A stretch of DNA of 64,000 bases from a bacterium (GTDB taxonomy: Bacteria > Latescibacterota > Latescibacteria > Latescibacterales > Latescibacteraceae). The position numbers and the translations under genes are program-made. The stretch is taken from assembly GCA_021372535.1 (NCBI GenBank), contig JAJFUH010000036.1, forward strand, positions 20,623-84,622, given 5' to 3'. Shown here one piece after another: positions 1 to 8,550 of this stretch; position 1 is the stretch's first letter; every line of letters begins with the position of its first letter. A model generated the notes under the pieces. It worked only from the letters and a program-made list of their open reading frames with translations. It had not been told where the DNA came from and searched no databases.

Positions 1-166
1 CATGGAGGTTACAACCGATGCGGTTCAGCTCATGGGCGGAAGCGGATACATGAAGGAGTACCCGGTTGAAAAGATGATGCGCGACGCCAAAATCACCCAG
101 ATATACGAGGGAACGAATCAGATCATGCGTCATGTCATCGGTCTCGAACTCCTTAAAAAATATTGA
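1..166 (+). CDS. Acyl-CoA dehydrogenase, C-terminal end (5' truncated)
   Basis: The gene enters from outside the window; the frame (first full codon at base 2) reads to a TGA at 164-166. The visible 54 residues carry the classic end of the acyl-CoA dehydrogenase family: [19 protein letters not shown] followed by [13 protein letters not shown]. In this family the IYEGT segment lies at the FAD/substrate site and the flanking helix is in the C-terminal four-helix bundle. The enzyme would oxidise an acyl-CoA to the enoyl-CoA and pass electrons to ETF in fatty-acid or branched-chain amino-acid breakdown. Chain-length specificity cannot be judged from this piece. It is followed by an 80-bp gap and then the octanoyltransferase gene. 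Confidence 0.93.
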   Translation, partial: MEVTTDAVQLMGGSGYMKEYPVEKMMRDAKITQIYEGTNQIMRHVIGLELLKKY

Positions 167-249
167 GATAATGATTGTGCATGGATTATGTACACGTTGT
201 TTTGAATGAGTATGTGCTTTAACAATAAACCGCGGCTTCCAAGGGAAAC

Positions 250-1098
250 ATGACTACACAGGGAACAACATGGCGCTTTCTTGACATGGAAAAAGGAAGC
301 GCCTTTTTTAATATGGCCTTTGATGAAGCTGTCATGCATCAGGTAAAATGCGGAGCTTCACCACCGACTTTCAGGGTTTACGGCTGGGCGCCTCCCGCCA
401 TCACTCTCGGCTATTCCCAGCCGGCTGACGAGGCGGTCGATTTTGAACGGTGTATCGGGGACGGCATCGATGTCACGAAGCGCCCGACCGGCGGCAGGGC
501 CGTATATCACGATGAAGAGATCGCGTATGCAGTTGTCGCGCCCGTCGATGATCCCCGTTTCGGCGGCTCCATCATGGAAAGCTATAGTTCCGTCAGCCGT
601 GTGCTCTGCGACGCTCTCAATGCGGTGGGAGTAAATGCATCGATCGAAAGCGGCAGAACCGGCCGTGAGGCGGCTCCCCATGCAATGCACAATCCCTGCT
701 TCCTGAGCACTTCACGGTATGAGATCACCTGCGGCGGGAAAAAAATCGCCGGCAGCGCACAGCGGAGGTTCGGTACGGTTTTCCTTCAGCACGGCTCCAT
801 TCTTACCGGACCCGGGCAGGAAAAAATCGCCCGTTACGTACGGGATCATTCGCTTACCGAATGGCTCGCCGAACATGTTAATGAAAAGTCGACGTTTGTG
901 AAAGCGCATGTCGATATATCATTTTCTGATGACATGCTCAGGAAGTCCCTTCTCGATGCGTTTTCCCGCGCGGTGGACGGCGATGTCGCTGTCGCTGTGC
1001 CCTCGCGGGAAGAGCTTTCACTGGCCGAACGTCTCGCAACGGAATATTATGGTTCGAAAGGATGGATTCTGGGATATGAAAAACGAACTCGTGTTTGA
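250..1098 (+). CDS. lipM: LipM-type octanoyl-[GcvH]:protein transferase (lipoate/biotin ligase fold)
   Basis: A 282-residue protein of the BPL_LplA_LipB family. The substrate-binding motif KRPTGGRAVYHDEEIAY lies at residues 77-93, and GGKKIAGSAQRR around residue 162 is the conserved lysine loop. A cysteine sits at residue 150 (NPCFLSTSRYE), the position of the acyl-thioester cysteine known for Bacillus LipM; LplA ligases lack it. The likely role is moving octanoyl groups from acyl carrier protein to GcvH or E2 domains as the first step of lipoyl cofactor assembly. LipL-type amidotransferase or LplA ligase activity are the alternatives. AAGGGAAAC just before the ATG is a reasonable ribosome site. 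The 3' end overlaps the isomerase gene by 23 bp, so the two are probably co-translated. Confidence 0.85.
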   Translation: MTTQGTTWRFLDMEKGSAFFNMAFDEAVMHQVKCGASPPTFRVYGWAPPAITLGYSQPADEAVDFERCIGDGIDVTKRPTGGRAVYHDEEIAYAVVAPVDDPRFGGSIMESYSSVSRVLCDALNAVGVNASIESGRTGREAAPHAMHNPCFLSTSRYEITCGGKKIAGSAQRRFGTVFLQHGSILTGPGQEKIARYVRDHSLTEWLAEHVNEKSTFVKAHVDISFSDDMLRKSLLDAFSRAVDGDVAVAVPSREELSLAERLATEYYGSKGWILGYEKRTRV

Positions 1099-2470
1099 TT
1101 TTTCCAATCTCACCGAAAGTAAGGTCGGCGAGCAGGGTATTCCCGACAGTCTTATCGATTCGAGTATCAAAAAAGCCCGCGATGTGGATGCCGACATTGA
1201 GCGGCAGTATAAAAACGGCGGTCTTCCGTACCGCGATCTCCCCGCCGCTGATATTCAGCCACTGATCCGGTACGCCGGGAAAGCTCTGGGACATTTCGAG
1301 AATTTCATCAACGTCGGGATAGGAGGATCGGCTCTCGGCGCTCAGGCGCTTGTCATGGCGCTCCGTCACCCATTCCACAATCTGCTGGGAGACCGTAAAA
1401 CAAACGGGATGCGAATGTTCTTCGCCGACAATATCGATCCCGATTACCTTTACGGCATGCTCGATGTCTGCGAACCCCGGAAAACGCTCTACAACATCAT
1501 TACCAAGTCCGGCTCGACCGCCGAGACCATGGGAACGTTCCTCCTCGTGAAAACCGCCCTCGAAAAGACAGTCGGTGCCTCGTGGAGGGATCATATCGTC
1601 ATCACGACCGACCATGCGAAGGGCGATCTCAGAAAAATCGCCGACAGCGAACATATCGATTCATTCGAGGTGCCGGACGGCGTCGGTGGACGCTTCTCGG
1701 TTCTGACCCCTGTGGGACTTCTTCCCGCTGCCTGCGCCGGTATCGACATTACCGGACTCCTCGACGGCGCCGCGGTGATGAAAAAACGTCTCGATTCCGC
1801 CGGTGTCATGGACAATCCCGTATACCTGTATTCCCTGTACCAGTACCTGCTCGACACCGCGCGGGGGAAGCGTATTTCGGTCATGATGCCGTATTCGAAC
1901 GCGCTCTACGGTCTTGCGGACTGGTACCGTCAGCTCTGGGCGGAAAGCCTCGGGAAGAAGGTCGATCTGGACGGCGCCGTGGTTAATGTCGGTCCGACAC
2001 CGGTCAAGGCGCTCGGTGTAACGGATCAGCATTCACAGGTGCAGCTCTATGTCGAGGGACCCTTCGACAAGGTGTTTACCATCCTTGCGGTCGGCGCGTT
2101 CAGACAGAAGCTTCCCATGGAGCCGTCGTACGAAAAAATGTCCTCGCTCGAGTACCTCGGGGGACGTTCCATGGCCGAGCTTATCGAAGCGGAGCGCCTC
2201 GGCACCGTGTACGCCCTCACATCGGCTCAGCGACCTAATATGACTATAACTTTTCCCGAAGTCACGCCGTCCACCGTCGGGCAATTTTTGTACGCGTTTC
2301 AGACGGCGACCGTGTTTTCGGGCGGATTGTACCATATCAACCCGCTCGACCAGCCGGGGGTTGAGGCCGGAAAAATCGCCGCGTTCGCGCTCATGGGACG
2401 TCCCGGATATGAAGCGAAAGCCGCCGAAATCAGGAAGGGACTCGGTGGGGATACACGGTATGTTAAGTAA
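1076..2470 (+). CDS. pgi: Glucose-6-phosphate isomerase
   Basis: 464 residues, about the length of bacterial PGI. It interconverts glucose-6-phosphate and fructose-6-phosphate in glycolysis and gluconeogenesis, in the cytoplasm. Seen in order: GIGGSALG (81-88), the phosphate loop KSGSTAET (144-151), the signature DGVGGRFSVL (201-210), LWAESLGK (287-294) with the catalytic glutamate, and TDQHSQ (316-321) with the active-site histidine. The frame is open upstream to 908, but that stretch is the shadow of lipM. ATG 1076 gives the normal N-terminus and has GAAAGGA upstream. Overlap with lipM suggests translational coupling. Confidence 0.95.
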   Translation: MKNELVFDFSNLTESKVGEQGIPDSLIDSSIKKARDVDADIERQYKNGGLPYRDLPAADIQPLIRYAGKALGHFENFINVGIGGSALGAQALVMALRHPFHNLLGDRKTNGMRMFFADNIDPDYLYGMLDVCEPRKTLYNIITKSGSTAETMGTFLLVKTALEKTVGASWRDHIVITTDHAKGDLRKIADSEHIDSFEVPDGVGGRFSVLTPVGLLPAACAGIDITGLLDGAAVMKKRLDSAGVMDNPVYLYSLYQYLLDTARGKRISVMMPYSNALYGLADWYRQLWAESLGKKVDLDGAVVNVGPTPVKALGVTDQHSQVQLYVEGPFDKVFTILAVGAFRQKLPMEPSYEKMSSLEYLGGRSMAELIEAERLGTVYALTSAQRPNMTITFPEVTPSTVGQFLYAFQTATVFSGGLYHINPLDQPGVEAGKIAAFALMGRPGYEAKAAEIRKGLGGDTRYVK

Positions 2471-2515
2471 AGTGGCAAAGAACCAGAGTGACAAAGGGAC
2501 AAAGAGATTCCACTA
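2461..2515 (+). repeat. Purine-rich ACAAAG-type intergenic repeat, copy 1
   Basis: Directly after the pgi stop the sequence reads GTGGCAAAGAACCAGAGTGA followed by CAAAGGGACAAAGAGA. Related words occur at about 12369-12418 and 34030-34070, and in inverse orientation at 34150-34200, always just beyond a gene end. This looks like a low-copy dispersed element rather than coding sequence. Function unknown. Confidence 0.5.
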
Positions 2516-2544
2516 TTTGGTGAAGTTATAAACTGAAAGTCTGA

Positions 2545-4326
2545 ATGATGAAACGCCTTTTCCTTATAATTGCATCGATCATACTCGTGTATCTGCTTGT
2601 ACTTATGGGTGCTCTCGACCGCCCCGAGGACAGCCCGCGCTTCCACATGAAAACCCCGGTTCCCGTTGATGCGGATACCTCGAAGTGCAATCCGGGAAAA
2701 TATGGCGGCCGTGTCCTGATCGGTGCGCTCGGCGACCCGAAGACTTTCAATCCTCTTGTAGAAAACGAATCGTCGAGCCGTGATATCATCGCGCGGTTGT
2801 ATGCGTCGCTCACGGTACGGAATAACATCACGCAGGAGATCGTTCCGAGTCTCGCATATGCATGGGAGTTTTCGGATGATAATCTTGAACTGACCTTTCA
2901 TATGCGCAGGGGAGCGCTCTGGAGCGACGGTGTTCCTATTACCGCATATGACGCTGAATTTTCATATACCGCCCTGTATGACTCCCTTGTTCACAGCAGT
3001 TACAACGATATTTTACGTGTCAACGGACAGCCGTTTGTCGCTGCTGCCGTTGATTCATTCACCTTTAAAGTCACTATTCCATCGCCGATGGCGCCGTTTC
3101 TCATGTGGGCGGGCGATGTGCCCATTCTCCCCAAACACATTCTGAAGCCCTATCTCGACAAGGGAACCTTCGACTCGGCATATAACGTGAGCTGGCCGCT
3201 CGATAATCTCGTTTCGTGCGGACCCTATCTCGTTGAAAAATACGAGTCCGGGGTGAAAACAGTCCTCCGCCGCAATCCGAACTACTGGCGTATCGACCGC
3301 AACGGCAACCGTCTGCCGTACATCGAGCGTATTATTCATGTCAGTTTCCGGAGTCCGGAAACCATGCTCCTCAAGTTCCAGACCGGCGATCTCGACATGA
3401 TCGAGATATTGAATCTGGCGGATGTTCCCATCCTGGAGCGTGACGCCGAAAAGGGGGATTATAAGGTTCTCAGTCTCGGTCCCACGCTCAACCAGAACAT
3501 GTTCTGGTTCAACATGAATCCGGGCAGGGACAAGAGCGGCAAGCCGTTTGTCGAACCCTACAAGCTCAAGTGGTTCACCGATGTCCGGTGGAGAAAGGCG
3601 ATGGCGCATGCGGTCGACCGTCAGGGCATCTCGGCGACCGTGTTCAACGGTCTTGCCCAGCCGAGCTACGGCCCCGAATCTCCGGCAAACAAGGTCTGGT
3701 ATAACCCGAACATTATCAAATACGATTACAACCTCGATAAAACGCGTCAGTACCTCGACAGCATGGGACTCATCGACCATGACGGCGACGGTATCCGCGA
3801 GGATGCGGACGGCAACCCGGTCGAATTCACCATGATAACCAATACGGGAAACGGCCAGCGTGACCTTATCGGAAACCTCATCAAGGACGATCTCGCGAAG
3901 GTAGGGGTCAGGATGAACTTCAATCCGATCGAATTCAATACGCTCGCCGTTAAAATCGACAACGAATATGATTACGATGCATGTCTGCTCGGAGTCGGCG
4001 GGGGCGATCCCGATCCGTCGAGCGGGCAGCATATGTGGCTTTCGAGCGGCCGCATACATTTCTGGTATCCGAACCAGCAGAAGCCGGCGACGGAGTGGGA
4101 AGCGCGGGTCGACAAGCTCATGAATCTCCAGATGACCACCCTTGACAGGGCTCAGCGAAAAGCGTATTATGACGAGGTTCAATACATTATTTCCGACGAA
4201 GCGCCTTTCATATACCTTGTCACTCCGCAGGTGTTCGTGGCGGTGAAAAACAAGTTCAGAAACCTGGTGCCGACCATTCTCTCGCACCGTCTCCTCTGGA
4301 ATATCGAAGAAGTCTGGATAGAATAG
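2545..4326 (+). CDS. Peptide/oligopeptide ABC transporter, substrate-binding protein (family 5)
   Basis: 593 residues with an N-terminal hydrophobic segment (about 4-24) and no lipobox cysteine, so it is a membrane-anchored or signal-peptide-cleaved periplasmic protein. The SBP_bac_5 pattern is clear: GDPKTFNPLV near residue 70, DIIARLYASL, LTFHMRRGALWSDG, CGPYLVEKYESG and RRNPNYWR. The family binds di/oligopeptides, nickel or sugars; the ligand cannot be told from sequence alone. This is gene 1 of a five-gene operon with two permeases and two ATPases immediately downstream. Two adjacent ATGs (2545, 2548) are equally possible starts. Confidence 0.92.
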   Translation: MMKRLFLIIASIILVYLLVLMGALDRPEDSPRFHMKTPVPVDADTSKCNPGKYGGRVLIGALGDPKTFNPLVENESSSRDIIARLYASLTVRNNITQEIVPSLAYAWEFSDDNLELTFHMRRGALWSDGVPITAYDAEFSYTALYDSLVHSSYNDILRVNGQPFVAAAVDSFTFKVTIPSPMAPFLMWAGDVPILPKHILKPYLDKGTFDSAYNVSWPLDNLVSCGPYLVEKYESGVKTVLRRNPNYWRIDRNGNRLPYIERIIHVSFRSPETMLLKFQTGDLDMIEILNLADVPILERDAEKGDYKVLSLGPTLNQNMFWFNMNPGRDKSGKPFVEPYKLKWFTDVRWRKAMAHAVDRQGISATVFNGLAQPSYGPESPANKVWYNPNIIKYDYNLDKTRQYLDSMGLIDHDGDGIREDADGNPVEFTMITNTGNGQRDLIGNLIKDDLAKVGVRMNFNPIEFNTLAVKIDNEYDYDACLLGVGGGDPDPSSGQHMWLSSGRIHFWYPNQQKPATEWEARVDKLMNLQMTTLDRAQRKAYYDEVQYIISDEAPFIYLVTPQVFVAVKNKFRNLVPTILSHRLLWNIEEVWIE

Positions 4327-4335
4327 GATAAACAG

Positions 4336-5301
4336 TTGCGAACATATATTCTGAAACGTTTCGTGCACATGATTCCGCTGCTTCTGGGGATAACCTTTTT
4401 CAGCTTCCTGATTATCAGTCTTGCTCCCGGCGATTATCTCACCGCAATGTCCCAGAATCCGCAGATCAGCACCGCAACAATCGAGGGACTCCGTGCGAAG
4501 TTCGGGCTTGACAGGCCCTGGTATATTCAGTATGCAAAGTGGCTCTGGAATGCGATCCACCTCGATTTCGGCTACTCGTTTGCCAACCAGGTGCCGGTGT
4601 TTTTCCTCATCCGGGAACGCATGCTCAATACGCTGATACTGGCCCTCTCGGCAGCGCTGTTCGCATGGGGGCTTTCCATACCGCTTGGTATCATCAGCGC
4701 AGTCCGGCAAAACACGTGGGTCGACCGGTCGTCCTCGTTCGTATCGTTCATCGGGCTGTCCATACCAGAAGTGTTTTTTGCGCTTCTCATGGTGCTGTTC
4801 GCCGCAAAATCGGGGTGGTTTCCGGTAGGCGGCATGAAGTCGATAGATTTCGAATATCTGTCCTACCCGCGGCAGATTATCGACCTTCTCTACCATCTCG
4901 TGCTTCCCACCATCGTGCTGGGGAGCATTTCCATGGCGGGACGGATGCGCCAGATGCGGGCGAACCTGCTCGATACCCTTCTTCAGGACTATATCCAGAC
5001 CGCCCGCGCCAAAGGACTGAGCGAGCGTATCGTTATTTATAAGCATGCGCTCCGTAACGCCATCAATCCGCTCATTACCCTGTTCGGATTCACCCTTGCA
5101 AACATGCTTTCGGGCGCATTTCTCGTCGAGGTCATCATGAGCTGGCCGGGCCTGGGAAGGCTTACCCTCGATGCGCTCTTTTCTCGCGATCTCTATCTCG
5201 TCATGGGCTCGCTCCTCATGGCGTCGGTCATGCTCATTTTAGGGAATCTTGCGGCCGATATTCTGCTCGCCCTTTCCGACCCGAGGATCAGGTATGAATA
5301 G
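4336..5301 (+). CDS. Peptide ABC transporter permease, DppB/OppB type
   Basis: 321 residues, an inner-membrane permease with about six hydrophobic segments. The N-terminus MRTYILKRFVHMIPLLLG is the standard OppB/DppB opening. The EAA loop that contacts the ATPases reads KGLSERIVIYKHALRNA, followed by the usual NPLITLFG. The start is TTG at 4336, ten bases after the binding-protein stop; no ATG lies near enough to give a full first helix. It overlaps the next permease by 8 bp. Confidence 0.92.
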   Translation: MRTYILKRFVHMIPLLLGITFFSFLIISLAPGDYLTAMSQNPQISTATIEGLRAKFGLDRPWYIQYAKWLWNAIHLDFGYSFANQVPVFFLIRERMLNTLILALSAALFAWGLSIPLGIISAVRQNTWVDRSSSFVSFIGLSIPEVFFALLMVLFAAKSGWFPVGGMKSIDFEYLSYPRQIIDLLYHLVLPTIVLGSISMAGRMRQMRANLLDTLLQDYIQTARAKGLSERIVIYKHALRNAINPLITLFGFTLANMLSGAFLVEVIMSWPGLGRLTLDALFSRDLYLVMGSLLMASVMLILGNLAADILLALSDPRIRYE

Positions 5302-6394
5302 TGAGCGGAAACAACTGTCCCAGTCGCCCTGGGCGCTTTTCTGGCGGCATCTCCGCAGGAACACCGTTGCCATGACCGGCGGTGTTATCCTGATTGTGCT
5401 GTACGCGGTTGCCCTCTTTGCCGGTTTCGCCGCGCCGTACGGCATGGAAACGCAGAACCGCACGCTCTTCTACTGCCCGCCGACCGGAATTCATTTTTGT
5501 GACGCTTCGGGGAAGTTTCATCCACGGCCTTTCGTTTACGGCAAAAAACTTGTCGACCGCCGCTGGACACAATACGCGGACGATACATCGCAGATGTACA
5601 CCATCAGAATCGGTGTCAGAGGCGACCGTTATAAATTGTTCGGTCTCCTTACTTCAAGCTGGCATCTGTTCGGCGTCGGGGGTGATGGCCGTATTTTCCT
5701 GCTCGGTACGGATCAGTTCGGCAGGGATGTATTCTCACGGCTCCTGTATGGCGCACGGATTTCCCTGTCGGTCGGGCTTGTCGGCATATTGCTTTCGTTT
5801 ACGTTCGGAATGCTGATCGGGGGCATATCGGGATATTTCGGCGGGCTGACCGATACGGTCATCATGCGGTTTACCGAGCTGGTCATGTCGGTTCCCGCGC
5901 TGTACCTTATCCTGGCGCTCCGCGCCGCATTTCCCACGAATATCGAGTCCGGCAGGATGTACCTGATAATCGTCGCGATCCTCTCTTTCATAAGCTGGGC
6001 GAGCATGTCGAGAATTATCAGGGGCATGGTGCTTTCGATAAAGGAAAACGACTATGTCACGGCGGCGCGTTCGCTCGGGCTGGGTCATATGCGCATAATA
6101 ATTAAGCACATTCTGCCCAATACGCTGTCGTTTGTAATCGTGGCGGCGACAATATCGGTGCCGGGATACATTTTAGGCGAAGTTGCGCTGTCGTTTCTGG
6201 GCGTCGGAATTTCCGAGCCGGTGGCGAGCTGGGGAAATATGCTCAATCAGGCGCAGAGTGTGCGGGTGCTGACATCGTTTCCGTGGATACTGGCTCCGGG
6301 ATATGTGATATTTCTGACCGTTCTGGCGTTTAATTTTCTCGGCGACGGCCTCCGTGATGCCCTCGACCCGCGGAAAATCATGGAATCGAAATAA
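5294..6394 (+). CDS. Peptide ABC transporter permease, DppC/OppC type
   Basis: 366 residues. Start ATG 5294 overlaps the preceding gene and gives a normal OppC N-terminus (SPWALFWRHLRRN then a membrane helix). After the first helix comes an extracytoplasmic stretch of about 90 residues with TLFYCPPTGIHFCD; it is longer than in enterobacterial DppC but occurs in a known OppC subgroup. The FGRDVFSRLLYGARISL region and EAA loop GLGHMRIIIKHILPN are intact. Partner of the DppB-like protein in the channel. Confidence 0.92.
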   Translation: MNSERKQLSQSPWALFWRHLRRNTVAMTGGVILIVLYAVALFAGFAAPYGMETQNRTLFYCPPTGIHFCDASGKFHPRPFVYGKKLVDRRWTQYADDTSQMYTIRIGVRGDRYKLFGLLTSSWHLFGVGGDGRIFLLGTDQFGRDVFSRLLYGARISLSVGLVGILLSFTFGMLIGGISGYFGGLTDTVIMRFTELVMSVPALYLILALRAAFPTNIESGRMYLIIVAILSFISWASMSRIIRGMVLSIKENDYVTAARSLGLGHMRIIIKHILPNTLSFVIVAATISVPGYILGEVALSFLGVGISEPVASWGNMLNQAQSVRVLTSFPWILAPGYVIFLTVLAFNFLGDGLRDALDPRKIMESK

Positions 6395-6432
6395 GTGTGT
6401 TTGTGATTTACATAAAAATGTAGCACATAGAA

Positions 6433-6454
6433 TGCATTGTGGTATTACACAATG
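6433..6454. promoter_or_regulatory. Short palindrome in the gap before the dppD-like gene
   Basis: CATTGTG-GTATTA-CACAATG: perfect 7-bp arms at 6435-6441 and 6448-6454 in the 80-bp gap between permease and ATPase genes. The core GTGGTATTACACAA recurs at about 42464-42479 upstream of another gene. It could be an operator or an mRNA hairpin that alters expression of the ATPase half. Nothing more can be shown. Confidence 0.3.
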
Positions 6455-6474
6455 GAAAGAGTTCGGAGTACTCG

Positions 6475-7473
6475 ATGAGCGATCATCTGCTTGAGATCAG
6501 GGGACTGAAAACTTATTTTCATATGGAAACCGGCGTGGCGAAGGCTGTCGATGATGTCTCGTTCCACATTGACAAAGGAGAAACCATCGGGCTGGTCGGC
6601 GAGAGCGGCTGCGGCAAAAGCGTTACCGCGCTGTCAGTCATGCGGCTCATTCAGTCGCCTCCCGGGAGGATCGATGCCGGGGAAATTCTGTTCAACGGCC
6701 GTAACCTTCTCGCGCTTTCCGAATCGGAGATGCGCTCTGTCCGGGGAAACGATATCGCCATGATTTTTCAGGAGCCCATGACCTCGCTCAATCCGGTTTT
6801 TACCATCGGTTCGCAGATAATAGAGGCGGTCAGGCTTCATCAGCGTGTCGGGAAGAACGAAGCCCGTAAACGCACCGTCGAAATGCTCAGGCTTGTCGGC
6901 ATATCCGATCCCGAGCAGCGTGTCGATGAATATCCGCATCAGCTTTCGGGAGGGATGCGTCAGCGGGCGATGATAGCCATGGCGCTCTCGTGCAATCCCG
7001 ATCTGCTTATCGCCGACGAGCCGACCACTGCGCTCGATGTCACCATTCAGGCGCAGATCATGGAACTTCTCGCGCGGCTTCAGGATGAGCTTAAAATGGC
7101 GATCATTCTCATCACACACGATCTTGGCGTAGTTGCCGAATCAACGCGGCGCATGGCGGTCATGTATGCGGGACGTATTGTCGAGGAAGGCTCGACCGGG
7201 GACATTTTCGCCGCCACGGCGCATCCGTACACGAGGGGTCTCATCGAATCGGTGCCGAGGCTCGATGCTCTTCAGGATCGCCTGACTGTCATAAAGGGCA
7301 CGGTGCCTGATCCTGCGGACCTGCCTCCCGGGTGTCCGTTCAATCCGCGGTGCCCGCTTGCGGATGACCGGTGCAGGACGGAACTGCCGGAATTGAAAAG
7401 TGTCGGGACAAATCATTCATCGAGGTGTTTCAAGAGTGATAAGGTGACAGCGTGGAAAACAATAACAACATGA
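6475..7473 (+). CDS. Peptide ABC transporter ATPase, DppD/OppD type
   Basis: 332 residues. Walker A GESGCGKS (42-49), Q-loop [12 protein letters not shown], signature [15 protein letters not shown], Walker [13 protein letters not shown] and the switch histidine in ITHDLGV are all present. The C-terminal oligo/dipeptide domain has [14 protein letters not shown]; in this family such cysteines can hold an Fe-S cluster. The start ATG 6475 has CGGAG seven bases upstream and is preferred to an in-frame start at 6439. It should pair with the DppF-like ATPase to power the importer. Confidence 0.94.
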   Translation: MSDHLLEIRGLKTYFHMETGVAKAVDDVSFHIDKGETIGLVGESGCGKSVTALSVMRLIQSPPGRIDAGEILFNGRNLLALSESEMRSVRGNDIAMIFQEPMTSLNPVFTIGSQIIEAVRLHQRVGKNEARKRTVEMLRLVGISDPEQRVDEYPHQLSGGMRQRAMIAMALSCNPDLLIADEPTTALDVTIQAQIMELLARLQDELKMAIILITHDLGVVAESTRRMAVMYAGRIVEEGSTGDIFAATAHPYTRGLIESVPRLDALQDRLTVIKGTVPDPADLPPGCPFNPRCPLADDRCRTELPELKSVGTNHSSRCFKSDKVTAWKTITT

Positions 7474-8426
7474 TTCTTACCGTTAACGGCCTTAAAAAGC
7501 ATTTTCCCATCAAAAAGGGACTTTTGTCGAAGGTTGTGGGATATGTCAAGGCTGTAGACGGCGTTTCTTTCGATATCAGGCGGGGCGAAACCCTCGGGCT
7601 GGTCGGCGAGAGCGGCTGCGGAAAAACGACGACCGGAAGGCTCATTCTGCGGCTTATCGAGGCAACTGCTGGAGCGGTGACGTTTGACGGGGAGGATGTT
7701 TTTGCGGCGAAACGGTCGGAGCTCCGTGTTTTCCGCCGGAGGATGCAGATCATCTTTCAGGACCCGTACAGTTCCCTTAATCCCCGGATGACTGTGGGAA
7801 GCATGATCTCCGAGGTGCTCAGGGTGCATAATCTTGCATCGGGAAAGGCGGTGCATGAGCGGGTAGGGGAACTGCTTGACATGGTCGGCCTTGCCCCGCG
7901 GCATGCGTATCTGTATCCCCACGAATTTTCGGGCGGACAGCGGCAGCGCATCGGTATCGCACGCGCCCTCGCCGTTTCCCCGGAATTCATTGTCGGCGAT
8001 GAACCGGTGAGCGCCCTCGATGTTTCTATCCAGGCGCAGATAATCAATCTGCTCCAGGACCTGCAGGCGCGGCTCGGCCTGACCTACCTTTTCATCGCGC
8101 ACGATCTGAGCGTCGTCCGGCACATATCGAACAGGGTTGCGGTGATGTATCTCGGTAAAATCGTCGAGCTTGCCGATTCAGCCGTGCTTTATGAGAATCC
8201 CCTTCATCCGTACACGACCGCTCTCATGTCGGCGGTACCAATACCCGATCCGAGCGTTCATAAGAAGAGAATCATTCTGGGCGGCGATGTTCCCTCTGCC
8301 TCGATGATTCCCACGGGATGTCCGTTTCACACACGGTGTCCCGAATGTATCGATGACTGTAAAGTCACCGTCCCGGAGCTCGAAGACAAGGGAAACGGTC
8401 ACATGGCGGCATGTATCCTCCGCTGA
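7452..8426 (+). CDS. Peptide ABC transporter ATPase, DppF/OppF type
   Basis: 324 residues. Walker A GESGCGKT (52-59), Q-loop [11 protein letters not shown], signature [15 protein letters not shown], Walker [13 protein letters not shown] and the C-terminal [14 protein letters not shown] cysteines are intact. Two starts are plausible: GTG 7452, with AAGGTG five bases upstream and a 22-bp overlap with the previous gene, or ATG 7470, in an ATGA overlap. I chose GTG for its ribosome site. Last gene of the transporter operon. Confidence 0.94.
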   Translation: MENNNNMILTVNGLKKHFPIKKGLLSKVVGYVKAVDGVSFDIRRGETLGLVGESGCGKTTTGRLILRLIEATAGAVTFDGEDVFAAKRSELRVFRRRMQIIFQDPYSSLNPRMTVGSMISEVLRVHNLASGKAVHERVGELLDMVGLAPRHAYLYPHEFSGGQRQRIGIARALAVSPEFIVGDEPVSALDVSIQAQIINLLQDLQARLGLTYLFIAHDLSVVRHISNRVAVMYLGKIVELADSAVLYENPLHPYTTALMSAVPIPDPSVHKKRIILGGDVPSASMIPTGCPFHTRCPECIDDCKVTVPELEDKGNGHMAACILR

Positions 8427-8550
8427 TGGAACATGTGCCAGATAAAATTTCATACCGACACAATAACGATTCACGGAAATAAAGGGCAGCATATACCATC
8501 ACGCTCGCATGACTTTTGAGCAGAACCATCAATGAACGGGGATAATTCTG

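Noticed and set aside
3055-5046. 663-codon open frame on the minus strand
   Set aside because: It lies antisense to the binding-protein and permease genes, has no recognisable domain and a low-complexity, His/Arg-rich composition typical of antisense frames in this codon usage.
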